Position numbers and translations under genes: made by a program
Notes under the pieces: generated by a model
The model's database searches: none
Told to the model about the DNA's origin: nothing
Seen by the model: only the letters and a program-made list of their open reading frames with translations
In this document: piece after piece, positions 36,697 to 37,226 of the stretch
How positions within the stretch are numbered: the first letter of the stretch is position 1
Layout of the letters: each line of letters opens with the position of its first letter
Virus record (IMG/VR): IMGVR_UViG_3300035704_000386
Coordinates: 1 to 37,226 of that record
Source: a virus
DNA: 37,226 bases
Strand: one strand, 5' to 3'

Positions 36697-37226
36697 CGGC
36701 GTTGCCTTGGTTGCGAGCTCGCGTAGCCGTCGCCGCTGTCAGCGCGATCTGCGTTGGCCTCTTCCTCTTCGGGAGGCACGTATTTTTTCTCGGGCCCGAC
36801 CACCGCGGGATCGAGCCCATCGGCCACGATGGCCTTTTGCTCCTTGGCGAGCTGGCGATGCTTGCGCTCCCACTGGCCGCCGGTGCGCTCGATGCAAATC
36901 TGCTCGCGCGTCTTCGTGCCTGTCGCGACGTCGAGCGCGTCGGCCTCCGCTTCCTGCAGCGGGTTGAGGCTCGGCCGCGGCGGCCCGATCCAGTTCGATC
37001 CGCAATAGGCCTGGGCGACGAGCGGGTCCTCGAAAAAGCCGGGCGCCCCCAGCCGGCCGAGCGCCACGGCTTCTTCGATGATCCAGCAGTAGACGACCTG
37101 GCACATGCGGCGCGCCAGCCATGACCGGCGCCTGCGGAAAAACTGCCCGGCGAGCTCGATCGCGGCCTTGCTGGCGGAATACGACGCCGTGAAATGCTTG
37201 ATCAGCATCTCCAGCGGCAGCTCGAG
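36693..37226 (-). CDS. lambda-family portal protein, C-terminal part (cut by the window end)
   Basis: The C-terminal 177 residues are visible; the frame stays open to the last base (preceding codons encode LELPLE), so the start and the N-terminal wing lie outside. Family features: FTASYSASKAAIE, then RRRRSWLARRMCQ, VYCWIIEEAVALGRL, NWIGPPRPSLNPLQEAEAD and GTKTREQICIERTGGQWE. They correspond to the gpB order of lambda portals (Y-S-x-x-(R/K)-A, W-x-G-P-x-x-x-x-(D/N)-P, G-x-x-T). The tail is acidic and disordered (VPPEEEEANADRADSGDG). The portal forms the dodecameric DNA gate of the head. Confidence 0.88.
   Translation of the reverse strand, partial: LELPLEMLIKHFTASYSASKAAIELAGQFFRRRRSWLARRMCQVVYCWIIEEAVALGRLGAPGFFEDPLVAQAYCGSNWIGPPRPSLNPLQEAEADALDVATGTKTREQICIERTGGQWERKHRQLAKEQKAIVADGLDPAVVGPEKKYVPPEEEEANADRADSGDGYASSQPRQRR

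Noticed and set aside
35041-36726. A 561-codon open frame on the plus strand opposite the protease gene
   Set aside because: Antisense to a well-identified S49 protease; repetitive Arg/Gly/Leu content.

Overview
The window looks like most of a temperate or lytic siphovirus genome, or a prophage, from a high-GC alphaproteobacterial host. Rhizobiales/Hyphomicrobiales such as Bradyrhizobium is my guess, from the very high GC, the GTA-type holin and the general style of the proteins; this is inference. No integrase, terminase, repressor, replication gene, tRNA, CRISPR array or insertion sequence is visible, so those modules must lie outside, if present.

Layout. (1) Positions 1-9701, plus strand: one tightly packed run of about 20 genes, nearly all joined by ATGA/GTGA/TGATG stop-start overlaps. 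It holds many small unknown or zinc-binding proteins, a Gp37/Gp68-family protein with radical-SAM-like cysteines, a small ribbon-helix-helix protein, a stand-alone prokaryotic E2 (ubiquitin-conjugating-like) protein in a block of lower GC, two different HerA/FtsK-like ATPases carrying tandem DNA-binding-type repeats, and a PD-(D/E)XK nuclease-like protein. (2) 9698-9726: convergent junction with an inverted repeat. (3) 9715-10528, minus strand: two small genes cut off from the late operon by a strong intrinsic terminator at 10583-10624. (4) 10649-13223, minus: lysis cassette (CHAP-like secreted hydrolase, TM/coiled-coil protein, GTA-type holin, GH108 endolysin with a C-terminal membrane segment, another TM/coiled-coil protein). 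(5) 13365-13505: a possible plus-strand membrane microprotein in the only sizeable late-region gap. (6) 13515-20134, minus: two fibre/spike proteins sharing one N-terminal domain, then tip/baseplate proteins. (7) 20134-28343, minus: tape measure (1533 aa), the tail assembly chaperone pair with an apparent -1 frameshift, tail tube, terminator, completion protein and connector. (8) 28357-32025, minus: a run of accessory virion-like proteins, including a ten-copy 20-residue repeat protein. (9) 32070-37226, minus: a ParA-like ATPase sitting next to the head genes, then Mu gpT-like major capsid protein, a decoration-like protein, an S49 protease with a nested scaffold, and a lambda-type portal cut by the window end.

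Together the minus-strand genes form a complete head-tail-lysis late operon for a phage with a long non-contractile tail: no sheath gene is seen, while tube, gpG/GT and tape measure are in the usual order. GC-rich hairpins without U-tracts sit after the scaffold, decoration, capsid and tube genes. The plus-strand run is the accessory side, and its E2 protein, paired ATPases and nuclease are the most likely place for an undescribed system.
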